A program made the translations under genes and the position numbers. Below are positions 1 to 11,878 of a DNA stretch of 64,000 nt, piece by piece. Source of the stretch: Fagopyrum homotropicum (Eukaryota > Streptophyta > Magnoliopsida > Caryophyllales > Polygonaceae); the NCBI GenBank assembly GCA_033239125.1, contig BSWB01000002.1, positions 50,503,001 through 50,567,000 on the forward strand. Direction: 5' to 3'. Below the pieces are notes generated by a model. The model was given only the letters and a program-made list of their open reading frames with translations, did no database searches and was not told where the DNA came from. The stretch's first letter is position 1; each line of letters opens with the position of its first letter.

Positions 1-540
1 TGTGAGAGTTGTATGATTGATGTTTTGTATTCTACAACATGTGAGAGTTGCGTAGGGTTTTTTCCTTGATAGATGATATATGATGTTAGGATATTGTTAT
101 TATCAATTGCGATTTGAATTGCTCTGACGTGACGATTCATATTCTATAATGCTTTTATATTTGTTGGATTACAGTTTCTATTACTCTTAATTTTTCTAAT
201 ATTGGATATTTTAATACAAACCCTATTTTATCTCCCTTACTACTACTATTGTTTAGTTGACATATCATGACTTGTGTCCATCAATTGGCCGACCTCTACT
301 ATTTTATTCCCTTACATGATTTTTTAAAATTATTCCATACGATCATACCATCTTCTATCTTGATCGGTTGACTCCCCCTTTGTGTTGGCCGATCTCTTAC
401 TCTTTGTTTATTGTTTCTATGTGTTTGTTTATTGGCTTTACAAATAATCGGTCAAATCGTTGATATGTTTCCCTATGTTTGATCTTGACCTTTTTACTAC
501 AATCAGATCTTTTACTATTTGCAAGATCTGAGATTCCTGT
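1..540. other. AT-rich stretch, no gene seen
   Basis: The sequence is AT-rich with short T-runs and no open frame of note. It may be the decayed 3' side of the copia remnant that follows, but I cannot match it to a domain. Confidence 0.5.
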
Positions 541-800
541 TTCAACTCTTGTCACTGAGTCATTTGTATTTCTTATTCTAACTCTTCAAGTAAGAAAGTT
601 TCCGTCATATCAAGTTGTTTGAGCTTCAAATCTGCCACTAGTATTAATAACACTTCAATGGAAGTATGTATGAATACCGATGAGAAAATATCATTGTAAT
701 CCACTCCTCCTCTATAATGAAAACCTCTTTTAACAACTCGAAACTTATACTTAACTCATTCACAGGCCGACATCCCCTCCTTAAAAAGTCACCCCCCTCT
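541..800 (-). pseudogene. Ty1/copia reverse transcriptase remnant
   Basis: Read on the minus strand across two frames, this stretch resembles the central Ty1/copia RT region. A GVDYNDIFS segment (copia GVDYNEIFSPV) is followed by an HTS-containing segment, then LKQLDMTETFL (copia LEQLDVKTAFLHG), then a broken EEIYMTQ-like piece. At least two stops and one frameshift interrupt it. RT would copy element RNA into cDNA, but this relic cannot make protein. No LTR, integrase or RNase H was recognised nearby. The call rests on motif order only, since residue identity is moderate. Confidence 0.6.
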
Positions 801-2190
801 TGAATGATCATCTCAACAACATTACCCTTTTCTTTTTCGGATTCCCTTTTTGATAATGCATCCCATAAATCTTGTTGTTTCAATAGCACTCACATCTTGA
901 TTTGTCACAAACAAAAATTATTCCTCCTTGTAAACTTGTCGAACTTCGTGTTAAAAACAAACACATTTTTCCTATATTACAACCATGAAACCAAAACTGA
1001 GCTCTAATACGAGTTTTGTAGAATATGAGAAATACTAGTGACTAAACAAAAAAACACTTAGATGTTTCGTGGTTGACTCAATATTGACTAAAACAACTTA
1101 GAGAGATTTTCTTGGGAATTTTAGTTTATAGATAAACTATTAGTTCAGAGGTAACTTTAACGGTGTAATATATAGAGTAACGAAACTCTAATGATAATAC
1201 TTGACGTCCAAGTATCAAAGTGAACCAAACAACATGATCCTGCTTCAGACCCGAAGAAACGTCGTCCCTAAACCCCGAACGAGGAACACTTCATCCTTCT
1301 CTCGACATCTAACTGAATCTACAAAGCTTTATGGTTATAGTTTTCACTATTTCCTTTTTATTTCACTTTCTCCTAACTAAAGAACCCGATGAGAGTATTT
1401 ATATTAAAATAAATGAGATCACTCATGCTTCGACTTGGTAGCTACTGCACATTGTCCTTGATAGATTTTTTTTTTCTTGTTGATACTCCTCTAGTTTGGA
1501 CTTTCGCTCTTGATATTTCACAAGATTTTAAGTTTCCTCTTGATATCCTCGTAGTTTAATGAGCAAAAAATTAACCCCTCAAAACCCTTATTTCAGCAAG
1601 AGAATGCGATTCACGTGCCAGTTGCCTGTGCCGCCTCTTCCAACTCCTAACCCTAGATCTCAAAATCCCCGACCATGGCCTTTCTGACTAGGAAGAAGCA
1701 TCCTTCCCTCTAAAACTAAGAGTATCGATGGAAATTTCCACTACAAGCTCAAGCCAGCCGACGTTTGTTTCTGGTTCTACAACAGAACAAAGGAAAAAAG
1801 GAAGACACAAAAAGGATCTAGACGGATCTTCGTTTCCTTGTCGGTTGGGAGGGACTAGTTGTTTCGTCCCTTCGTCAAGAATTCCCAACGTTCAATCAGG
1901 CCTCCTGGAAGTCTGGATTTCGAGAATCTAGGATTCAACACTGGAAGAAAAGGATCTTCAAGTGGTATTTTTTGGTCTTATAGTCTTTCTGTTATCATCA
2001 AGCATTGTTTCCTTCTCACTTTGTAATGTTTCTATTTCCCTCATACTGTAAAGCTTGGAAATTTTAGTTCCGGTTAGTGAGTGGTTTAGCGGCCTTCCCG
2101 TAGGCTCATCTCAGTCTTTCCGCAAGCACGGCATGTTGAGTGGACGAGTTTTTATATCATTTTCGTTCCGACCTTTAGTTCTCCATCTGT
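801..2190. other. Unassigned AT-rich DNA
   Basis: Short overlapping frames exist on both strands around 1690-1930, but none shows a known domain. The stretch could be decayed element or intergenic DNA. Confidence 0.4.
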
Positions 2191-3266
2191 CGGCTAGTGA
2201 CCCAACGTTCCTTGGTCTAAAGGTGACCTATGGGCTACTTGAACCCTTGTTTCCGTAGTTTGGGCAACCTTCTCTCTCTCTCTCTCTCTCTCCCCTCCCT
2301 TGTCACTCTCACGTATCTCACATTCTTCTTTGGACCTCTTTCCTCTTCCTCCACCTTCTTCTCCTTCATCTACCATAGTGCTCCTTCTTTCTCCTTTGAT
2401 TTGTGTGGGTTGTCCAGAAGGAAGGCTGCAGACCTGGACTATTGGTAAGTGTTCTCTCCCTCTTCTTCATCTTCTTTCTTCCTTTGAGCTCTAATGGTGG
2501 AAGCCATTGATTCTTAAGTTTCCTCCTCCCTTTGACTTGCATGTGGATGGATTGCGTTGGGACAATGATTTATGATGATGATTGAGTGATGGACATCAAT
2601 GGTGGAGTAAGCAAGCTAGGAGACATCCTGCCCATCGAAGAGAAGACCGACGGATCACCCTTTTAGAGTTCGACCACACCCACGGCTGGACAGCGCCACG
2701 GGGGCGCCATAAGCACCGTAACCGCGGGGCGGCCAACAGTATTCGCGTGGGTGGCGCCAACAGCCTAGCAGCCGCGGGGGCGGCCAATAGCAGCTGTAAA
2801 GGCGGTGACAGCTTTCCACAACAGCGCCTTCTCGCTCCGCGGCTGCGTTTCTGCAACAGTAGGCCCTCTATCTCTCGACTTCTTCTTCCTTCCTTCGTAT
2901 GAGAGGTTGTTTCATGGTAGTATCATGCCTAGGTTGGACCTAAGATAATCTTGTGAATGCCACCTAGTGGTTGTGAACCTTAGGAGACCTTAGAGGCTTT
3001 TATGTTGCCTTATGATGATCTCGATTGTGTTGACCTTATTGTACCTCCAAGGCTAGTTGTTTTCTAGCTTTTCCGTTGAGTATAAGCTCGTAGGAGAGTG
3101 GGTTGTTGTGATATTCTAACTTGAGCGTTAATATGATCTTGTAAAGACCATAAGAACTAGAAGTCTTAGGACTTATAACATGCGAAGGGATTTTGATTGT
3201 GTGCCTTGATGGGCAGGATTAGAGTATCTTCCTACGTGAATCGGAGTACGGTATTATCGGTTTGAT
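2191..3266 (+). repeat. Chromovirus LTR fragment, family H (left copy)
   Basis: From about 2200 to 3266 this matches 35515-36116, for example the block around 2920-3060 and the end at ...ATCGGTTTGATC. The right copy lacks roughly 2390-2820, which here holds a GC-rich insert with CCGCGGGGGCGG-type repeats. In the right copy the match runs on into a GAGGTAAGTCACCGG block that resembles the LTR of Tekay-like element G, so I call both LTR pieces. The match stops sharply at 3266, where D-derived sequence begins. The left border is uncertain by about 100 bp. Confidence 0.6.
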
Positions 3267-3323
3267 CATAGCTCACTAGACGGTGGTGGGGCGGCTAAAA
3301 CTGTCAATCATCATAGCTCATCA

Positions 3324-4865
3324 TTATGGAGGAGGCGGCGGTGGAAATGGACGGAAGTCATGACTGTAGTACCGCCCGAACTGCTGGCGGTAGATATCAC
3401 TCATCATCTCATCATACTCCTGGATCCGAGTCTTCTGCATCTCCCGGTGGATCTCCAAGTTACCAACTCGCCTAGAAAGGTCGGTAGCCCACTCCGGTAG
3501 CTGCTGGTACCAAGCTGGTGGCTGACCGTACCATGCCAGTGCGTCCAGTGGAGTCGGTACTGCTGGTGCTGTTGGTGCCTGGTCATACCAAGGAGGCGGA
3601 GCTCTCGTCCATGAAGGTTGCACTCCATACCAAGCAGGAAGAGCGTCCATCCAGGTCGGCCTCTCACTCACGCTAGCACGGCGAGAGGAAGAGGCTCCAG
3701 AAGGTCCGGTGGGTCGTGGTGAACGTCTAGGAGGGTCAGGGAAGTGTGTCGGCTGATCCGGAAAAGTGCCAAAGTCATGCTCATCACCTCATCCCTCAAA
3801 ACTATCACCTCCTCCTATCTCCTTCTCAACATCTGCAGCCGGAACCTCATCAGGTACATAAGGAGGTGCCACTAGCCTATTCGCATGCATAGCAGCGAAA
3901 GTCTGCTTCTAGTTATGGCGTCCGGCCATAATGGAATACTCGGGGAGCCACGGGATGCCTCTACCTCCACTCTCTTCCCAAGATATACCGGCCGTAGGTG
4001 GACCGCGGTGCCTAGGGAAGATGATACCTCTCGTTATCAAGCTGTTGAGACCCAAGGGTCTCGCTGCTATCCTAGTGCAGGCAGAAAAGTCTATCCCTAG
4101 CTGCGTGCCAATGTGTGTAACCATACCACCATATCCTATGTTACTGGCTCTCTTGTTCTTGAGCTTACTCATGGTGGAGGCTAGGAGGGTAGCACAATCA
4201 GCAGGTCCACCGTGAAGCATAGAATAGAGGAGGAAAAGCTCGTCAGTCTTGATCTTTTGAGGGGTTTCAGTCCTATGAAAAAGGCATTCGGAAAGGACCC
4301 TATGGGCTATCTTCAAAGCTAAGTGGTAGATGAGCTTAGCTTTGGTGTCGGCCGGTTGCCAACGATCCTCACTAGCATAGATCATAGCTATCTCCTCCCA
4401 AAAGTCCTTAGCGTATACACCGCTAGGAAAACGACCATTGAAGGTCTCTTGGAACCCAAAGAAGGCTCCAAACTACAAGATTGAGAACTCATAGTTCTCC
4501 TCCATCAACCTAAAAGAAACCGTCCTATCCTTGGCGTTATGCTCAAAAGAGATGACAAACTCTCTAGTAATATCCTCATAAGCATCTTCTCTAATAGCGG
4601 AGAAGACTATCAAACCAACTCTATCTAAAAGCTATGTCAAGTCATTCACTACATTCAAGGGATCTAGCTCCTCAAGCACTAAGTAGCGCGGTCCTATGAC
4701 CGCTCTCTTCTCGATTCTTTCTAAGGCATCGAGGTAATCCTCATGAATGGTTAGAATCCTAGGAGGTGGGGGTGATGGTGGCTCATTAGGGGGGTTTTGG
4801 GAGGAAGAGGAAGTGTCACCTTTCCTCTTCTTGTTCCTATTCGACTTCCTCCTAAACAAATCCAT
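3324..4865 (-). pseudogene. Extra ORF after pol in D (Athila ORF-1-like), broken
   Basis: The frame starts at ATG 4865 with a basic N-terminus (MDLFRRKSNRNKKRKG), followed by a Ser/Pro linker and the conserved core seen in B and C. That core includes an FGF-Q-T-NGRFPSG-like stretch, HRVLSECLF-RTETPQKIKTDELFLLY, and a PLGL segment. The end is Pro-rich (FRPFPPPPPP). At least four in-frame stops interrupt it: near 4630, about 4475, next to the RHN segment near 3909, and near 3790. The position after integrase is where plant endogenous retroviruses carry an env-like gene, but I see no signal peptide or membrane segment. The core looks like the Athila ORF-1 family, whose function is not established. 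Confidence 0.7.
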
Positions 4866-5702
4866 TGCAGAAGGAAAATCACGGTCTGTTCTACAAAAAC
4901 CACGGCCGTGGTTCTTTCAGGGACCGTGGTTCGGTTTTGTTTTGCTCAAATCTCAACCAAATCACACCAAATTCAGCAGACACAGTCCTAGACTAATTCC
5001 AATCCAATTCCAATCGATTATCCTAAAAAATCTTGCAAGAATTGAGACGAATCGACAAAGTAGAGAAAGAGAAGAAAAACCTAGGTTTTGGATTCCTAAA
5101 ATCCAATTTCCGTCTTCTACAGGGATTGTTCACTTGAATTGTTGGTTGGATCTTGTAGATGGTTGAATTTTCTTCACTTTAGGCTCAAGAATCGTTCGAA
5201 TCGGACTCCGAACGAAGATTTGAGAGAGGGGGAGTGGTTTTGGCGTTCCGGTCGTGGAATAGGGTCGTGGAATGGGGTTTTGTGTTGTTTTTGTGAAGAA
5301 GGTGGTTTATATAGTTACCGTAATTTTTTTGGAAAATCACGGTCTTTCGGGGTGTTCTACGGCCGTGGTTTTGTACGGAACCGTGGTTTTGGTGATTTTT
5401 CTCAAATTTTGGAAAATTACGGTCTCTGTAGCTTCCACGACCGTGGTTTAGGGCGTACAACTCTCTGTAATGTGTCAAAATCCAAGTTTCGTTAATTCCT
5501 TCTAACATTTTCTCTTCCCATTGCCTATTCCATTGTTCCTACATCCAAAAACACGACATACCGGGAGGTATCAAGGGCAAAACAAAGCAAAAACGACTAA
5601 ACTAATCTATGCTAAGAATGAAAAACAAAAGCATAAGTGCAATACCTTGGGTTGCCTCCCAAGAAGCGCTTGTTTAAGGTCCGTAGCTAGACCGTACCTG
5701 CA
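4866..5702 (-). other. D spacer between integrase and extra ORF, with CCACGGCCGTGG motifs
   Basis: No coding frame is supported. The spacer carries one exact CCACGGCCGTGG palindrome (4900-4911) and several near copies (around 5360 and 5440). The same layout occurs in B at 11070-11878. Confidence 0.6.
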
Positions 5703-6379
5703 TCTATTCGAGCGTGGTGGGTGCAAACTCCTCAGCTTGGAGCTCCAGTGTATACTTCTTAAGTCGTTGAACGTTCACCTTAAAACTTCCGCTCTTTTCA
5801 CCCCATACTTCAACTGCACCATGGGGAAAAACATGTTTGTTAGATAAGGTCCATTCCAACGAGATTTAAGCTTACTTGGAAAGAGCCGAAGTCTCGAATT
5901 GAAGAGGAGAACTTGATCTCCTTCTTTGAGGTCTTTTGGAATGATATGCTTATCATGTCAACGCTTCGCTCTCTCCTTATAGATCTTGGCGTTCTCATAA
6001 GCGTTTAAGCGGAGTTCTTCAAGCTCATTAAGGACCAAAAGGCACTTCTCGCCTGCTTCTTTGTTCAACCACTTAACCGCCCAATACGCTTTATGTTCCA
6101 GCTCCACCGGTAAGTGACAAGACTTCACATACACAAGGTTGTATGATGTTGTTCCTATGGGAGTCTTGTATGCAGTCCTATACGCCCACAATGCATCATC
6201 TAGTTTCAAAGACCAATCCTTCCTTGTCTTCGAAACTATTTTCTCTAGGATTCCATTGACCTCCCTATTCGAAATCTCCACTTGTCCACTCGTTTGTGGA
6301 TGGTAAGGGGTGGCGATCTTGTGAGTCACCCCATACTTAGCTAGTAGAGCTTCGAATCGTCGGGCAATAAAGTGATAGC
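5703..6379 (-). pseudogene. D integrase, C-terminal part
   Basis: This continues D's integrase from the far side of B. It begins just after the second catalytic Asp block (ISDGG, right of 28532) with HFIARRFEALLAKYGVTHK. Next come HPQTSGQVEISNRE, which contains the catalytic Glu, and the C-terminal binding region. The open part runs 5958-6379; beyond it a stop follows ERAKR, and the tail down to about 5703 is out of frame. The intact homologue is the end of B pol (11879). Inactive. Confidence 0.8.
6375..6379. repeat. Target site duplication of B, left (ATAGC)
   Basis: ATAGC directly precedes B's left LTR and is repeated at 28532-28536 directly after the right LTR. The interrupted integrase frame (ISDGG / HFIARRF) joins across it, which confirms the insertion point. 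Confidence 0.95.
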
Positions 6380-8150
6380 TGTTCGCCCCTAAAGGTGTGT
6401 GCAAATAAGCTTTAAATTTATAAAACTAGAATCAAGCAGCGAACCCGCAGTGTACGGATCAACGTAGCTAAGCAAGAATTCCAGAGTATCGAACACAGGG
6501 ATTTGGGTGGGAACAAATTCGATTGCAGATTATCAAGTGAGTAAATATGAGAGTTTTGCAAATATTGGGAAAACAACAATCCTAAAGATCCAAGTATCTA
6601 GCTGTGGCAATCGATTCAAGATATACTTAATGATATAAAGACAGAGTTGAGATATGCAAAGGTATACTAATGTAAGGTAATCGTACGGTGAAGTTCCAAA
6701 AACCTTATGTAACTCACCTACAAGGCACTCTCTATACAGGTTGTTGAGGCTCAATATAGAAAGATTCTAAAGATGAGAATTTATATCAAATACCCAAACT
6801 TGTAACCCAAGGATCAAGACTAACTAAACCGATTGAGGTTGTGATACTCACAATCGAGGTAGAGGTTGTTAAGGCTTCACTACCACCTAGAAAAGACAAG
6901 TCTAAACTAAGTTAAAGCAAATCTTTAACTTTGGATTAAAGTAAAAACAAGTTCGTGGACTTAAGGGAAATCACAGTTAGTTCTTGAGGTTCCACGGCCG
7001 TGGACTCAAGAACAGGCCTTAATTTAGGGTTGTCGGCGATTCTCTCTAACTCTCAGGGTCTAATCTGTTTGCGATCGATCTATCATCATCTAAGCCACAA
7101 CTATCAACCCTTCACCTTATAATTGTTAAGGGTTTTTAGCCAATAACAGTCATGTTGATATCAATTCAAGAATTAAAAGATAAAAAGATGAAATCTTTCA
7201 AGAACTTTCAATAATCTTCAAACCAATCTCAAAGTCACAATCAAGAGCGAATATAGTCAAGGATTCAAAATAAAGTAAACAATCACAACCTTAGAAAAGA
7301 AGGGAAAACGGTATGTCAATCCGTTTTCCAAATCAAACCTAAACAAGAAGAGAGATCTTCTTGCAAAATCTTCCAAAAGCTTCGATCTTCCGCCAATCCG
7401 GAGATCTCAACAGCAATCTCCACCAAAAGTGCGAAATTAGGACAATTCCTAGATGCGAACTTCAATCTCCAATGAGATGATCAATACTTCCAAGCGAAGG
7501 CCAAACGGCGTTTGAAATTCTCTAAGCGGAGATGAACGATCCTAAGCGTCGATAAATGCCGCTAAGCGAAGATGACGGAATCTTGCTTTATCCGTCTTTT
7601 TATAGGGCAAGATAAAATATCGGCCCGGCCCAGTCTTCAAAAGATCGTGGCTTCAAAGTGTGGCGAAAAGATTCGCCAAGATCACGGTCGTGGAAGTTTT
7701 CACGACCGTAATTTAGGGCGTGGATTAGGTCACGGTTTGTACCATATATTCCACGGCCGTAATAGTTACTGGAATGTATCACGCCTCTCTTGCAAAGTTC
7801 CACGGCCGTGGAACTGAACGTGGTTCGTAGTACGGCCGTATTTTAGAGCGTGGTTTAGGGCAAGAACGTGATTCTTCCCTAGCCTCGTGCATTCCTCAAG
7901 CTAAAACTCCAATTTGCTTCCAAAGAATGTCCTCAATCTATGGACATATCAAATCAACTCTCCTTTGCTCGAATCCGTTCGGAAATAGCTCCAAATCACC
8001 TATAATCAACATAGAACTAGTGTAGACATCCATATCGACAATATAGGTAATACTAGCTCACATATGTACAAAGTTCAATCAAAGACTATCAATATGAATC
8101 AAATACGTTTAGAAAACGTGCCTAAAATATCACAATATTTCATGCTAACA
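6380..8150 (-). repeat. B 3' LTR
   Basis: In element sense the LTR runs TGTTAGCATG...GCGAACA. It is 1771 bp, the same length as the copy at 26761-28531. It holds several CCACGGCCGTGG-type motifs (exact at 6992-7003 and 7800-7811) and, near its 3' end in element sense, the block reading CCGCAGTGTACGGATC on the plus strand, which also occurs in the other Athila-like LTRs. Confidence 0.95.
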
Positions 8151-8166
8151 AATAACCCCATACTTA
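8151..8166 (-). other. B polypurine tract
   Basis: The minus strand reads GTTAAGTATGGGGTTATT directly before the 3' LTR. This is the expected plus-strand priming site, and E has the closely related AAGTATGGGGTATTT in the same place. Confidence 0.75.
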
Positions 8167-9497
8167 ACACTTGCTTGTCCCTAAGCAAGGTCTTTCAAAA
8201 AGCTTTAAACAAGAGTTAGGATGAAATATGTGTACCTTCTTTTTGGGTGAATGTGACTTCTAAAGAATAGATCATTCTCAAACCTTGCTTCAATCGTTTA
8301 TCAAACTTTTACACACCCACTCAAAGAGTAAAAAGCAAAGAAAATTCGTGAACCAATTTAACTTCTAACAAGCATTATAACCTTCAAACATTATCAAAAT
8401 CAATCACAAGAAACTTCAATTTAGATCACCAAGTCATATAACATTCTTTTGATCTTAAGGACTTTCAAAGAAAAGGTCTAGAATATGGAAGGGAAGGGAA
8501 AACTTTAAGGGAAAGTGGTACATAAATCCGGGAAAGTGGACAACTACCTTCTTCTTCTTATGCGGTTCCCGCAACACTTCAACTTAGAGCTTCGCTCTCT
8601 TCTTTTCATTTTCCGACTTTACTTTTGGAGTTATGGATAGAGGTGCACAAAAATCGAAGCCTAGGAGATCGGCGTTTCTCAATTTTTCAGGAGATGCCTC
8701 AAACCCTTAGCGCACATACCATAATCCGCTAGGAATATCGCTCAATCCGACTTTGGCAAGACACAAACACCCGGCTATGTGAATGGTGCCGAGTTACTCA
8801 TCGTCATGATTGACTTCCCCAAACCTATAACTTCTTTCTATTCATTTGATTGCAAATAATTGCTCTCATGGCCCTCCCACATCAAACATGCCTTTTTCTC
8901 ATTCACTTCTCCAAATTCCCGGATAGGTAAAGGAGGCTAATATTTCAATGAGGAGCTAGATGATCAAAGAAAGAAGAAAGAAAGTATCGAATTGCCTTAA
9001 TCATTTAAACAAGAAGTATAGGAACTTATAATGTGATTTCAACTTCAATTTCCTAGCATGATTTAGGTAACATTTTCACATTATAAAACTTGCAAAAGAG
9101 GTAAAATTCATTCATTCAAGTTCCTTTCAATTCACAATCCTTTTAAGCATGCAATTGTCATCAAACTCAATTCACAAGTAGTGATTATCATGGAAATCAT
9201 CTCAATTCATTAGAAGCTCAAAATTTTCAAAATTTTTCAATTTTTATGGGTTTTTCAAGTTATTTTTCATGTAATGCAATAAGGAAACGTGCAACACATA
9301 ATGAACATGCAACGATAGTCTCAAATGAAAGCGAACATAGTAAGTAGAGTTATTACAAACTTTTTAGTACATCCCACCCCATACTTAGGACGAACATTGT
9401 CCCTAATGTTCAGAAGAAAGAAGGAAAAGAAAGAAAAGAAAAAAGAAACTCACAAAGTGGTGGCGGGAATGTCTAAAACGAACGGTCATGCATCAAA
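8151..9497 (-). other. B 3' untranslated region
   Basis: No gene is seen. Two conserved items lie here. A small inverted repeat, CTTGCTT-6 nt-AAGCAAG (8170-8189), sits beside the polypurine tract. A block of about 85 bp (8731-8815) is nearly identical in C and E although their LTRs differ from B's. Confidence 0.7.
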
Positions 9498-11069
9498 TCA
9501 CTGCGGTGCCGGCGGAGGCGGGAATGGGGAGAAGCTGGAGTCGTAGGGCCGCCCAAACTGCTGGCGGTAGACGTCCCTCATCATGTGGTAGAGGTCGTCG
9601 AGGCGTCCGTCTCTAGCGTCGGCCCAGATCTCCAACGCTCCAACTCTCTCTGAAAGTCCGGTAGCCCAATCCGGCATCTGCTCGTACCATCCCGGGGCGT
9701 GACTGTACCATGCTGGGGCGTCGGATGGTGCTGGTGCTGGTGGTGGTGCTGCTGGCTGCTCCGTGGACCAAGGAGGGGGAACGCCATACCATGTGGGAGG
9801 TGTGGTCATCCACGTGGGCCTCTCACTCACGCTAGCGCGGCGAGATGACGAGCCTGAGGCTCTAGCTGGACGTGGAGAGCGTCTAGGTACATCTGGGGCC
9901 GCCTCCGGCTGGTCCGGAAACGTGCCAAACTCCTGCTCCGTTCCTCCTCCACTCTCAAACTGATCTCCCATATCCTCCTCCTCGACAACCGGTGGTGGGA
10001 CGTAAGGGGGAGCTACTATCCTGTTCGCATGCATCGCAGCGAACGTCTCCTTCCAGTTATGGCGTCCCGCCATAATGGAATACTCCGGAAGCCACTCTAT
10101 ACCCCTGCCTGTCCTAGTCTCCCAAGGCATGCCCGCATAAGGCGGACCTCCATGTGTGGGGAAAATGAGACCCCTAACCATGAATGCATGTAGCCCTAAA
10201 GGAACGGCCGGTATGCGGGTGCAAGCAGAAAAATCCACGCCAAAACTCCTAGCAATGTGGGTAACTATCCCACCATAACCGATGTTTCCCTTCGACTTGT
10301 TCTTGAGCTTGCTCATCGTAGCAGTTAAGAGAGTAGCACAATCTGCACGGTGCCCATAAAGCATACAATAGAGCAAGAATAGCTCATCCGTCTTGATCTT
10401 TTGGGGCTTCTCCGTCCTAGGAAAGAGACACTCCGAAAGAACACGGTGAGCTATCTTCAAGGCTAGATGGTACATCAATCTAGCCTTGGTATCGGCGGGT
10501 TGCCAACGGTCCTCGTCGGCGTAAATCATTGCAACTTCCTCCCAAAAGTCCTTGGGGTAAACACCACTCGGAAATCGACCATTGTAGGTCTCATGAAACC
10601 CAAAAATAGTCCCAAACTCGACGATACTCAAATGGTAGTCTCTTTCCATGAGACGGAAAGAGACGGTCCTATCTACGTCGCTGTGCTCGAAAGACGTCAC
10701 AACCTCCCGGGTGATCTCCTCATAGGCGTCTTCTCGGATAGCCGAGAAGATAACTAATCCGGCTCTATCCAAGAGCCAAGTAAGATCATCAACTATGTTG
10801 AGAGGATGTAGATCCTCCAACAACAAATATCTAGGGCCAATCACTGGCCTCTTCGTGATCTTCTCAAAAGCAGCAAGATGGTTCTCATGTATGGTCGGAA
10901 TTCTAGGGTGAGGAGGTGAGGATGGAGGTGAAGGTGAAGATGGAGGTGAAGGAGATGAGGGTGGTGGTGCCCTAGAGGATGAGGAGGTGGAGGGATTGCC
11001 TTTCCTTTTCTTATTCTACTCACCCTTCTTCTCTTTTATCCTTCCCGACATTCTCCTTACAAAATCCAT
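9498..11069 (-). CDS. Extra ORF after pol in B (Athila ORF-1-like), one early stop
   Basis: From ATG 11069 the frame codes a basic N-terminus, a Ser/Pro-rich linker, the conserved core, and a tail ending FSPFPPPPAPQ. The core includes PVIGPRYL, an FGF segment, LSECLFPRTEKPQKIKTDELFLLYCML and NIGYGGIVTHIA. The only defect is a TAG at codon 18 (11016-11018). Translation from the next suitable Met (10844) would give 448 residues and keep the core. The arrangement matches C's intact 464-residue homologue. There are no membrane helices or signal peptide. An acidic, disordered region (EEEDMGDQFESGGG) precedes a short helical segment and the proline tail. Athila-type elements carry such an ORF in the env position; its biochemical role is unknown to me. 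Confidence 0.75.
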
Positions 11070-11878
11070 TCTGCAGAAAAATTACGGTCTGTTCTTCAAG
11101 AATTACGGCCGTGGTTCGTCCCAGAATATCACGAATCTCAGCAAATTCACAAGCAATCACCACAACAAGCAGTCCTAGTCTAATTCCTTCCAGTCTCTAT
11201 CAGTTCTTCCTAAAAATCTATAGCAAAAACGAACCAAATTGGCGAGAATCAAGAAGAAAGAATAAACCTCTTTTTCGGATTGAAAAATCCGAAATGCGCG
11301 TTTGTTGATGAATTTCCGTTCGATTCGTCGCTTGGAAATTGTTTGTGGTTGAATTTGCTGCAGTTTAGGAAGAAGAATCGTTAGAAACGATTAAGAAACG
11401 AGGATTTTGAGGAGGTCGTGGAATTCCGGCAATTAGGTCGTGGAAAGAGGGGTTTTTGGGATGAGTTTGTGAAGAACGTGGCTTATATAGTTGCAGGCAA
11501 AATTTTGAAAATCACGGTCTGTCGGGGTGTTCCACGGCCGTGGAAGTGTACGGAACCGTGGTTTTGGTGATTTTTCAAAGGCTTTTGGAAATTACGGCCA
11601 CTGTAGCTATGACGACCGTAATTTAGACCGTGGAACCTTCTGTAAAGCTTCAAAGTCCAAATTTCGTCACTCCTCTTCAGCATCATCCTCCTCTTTTCCT
11701 TTTCCATTGATCCTACAACCAAAAACACGAACATACCGGAAGAAATCGAGGCAAAATAAAGCGAAAACGTCTATTCTAAGCTAAACTATGAATCGAAAAC
11801 AAAAACGAAAATGCAATACCTTGGGTTGCCTCCCAAGAAGCGCTTTGTTTAAGGTCCGTAGCTAGACCAATCTCGCAC
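11070..11878 (-). other. B spacer between pol and extra ORF with palindromic motifs
   Basis: No coding frame is supported. The spacer holds CCACGGCCGTGG (11532-11543) and several half or variant copies (around 11105, 11560, 11595-11635). It may hold the leader or promoter for the extra ORF, but I see no diagnostic signal. Confidence 0.6.

Noticed and set aside
1688..1931. Overlapping open frames on both strands
   Set aside because: No domain, no codon signal, and the two frames mirror each other; chance frames.
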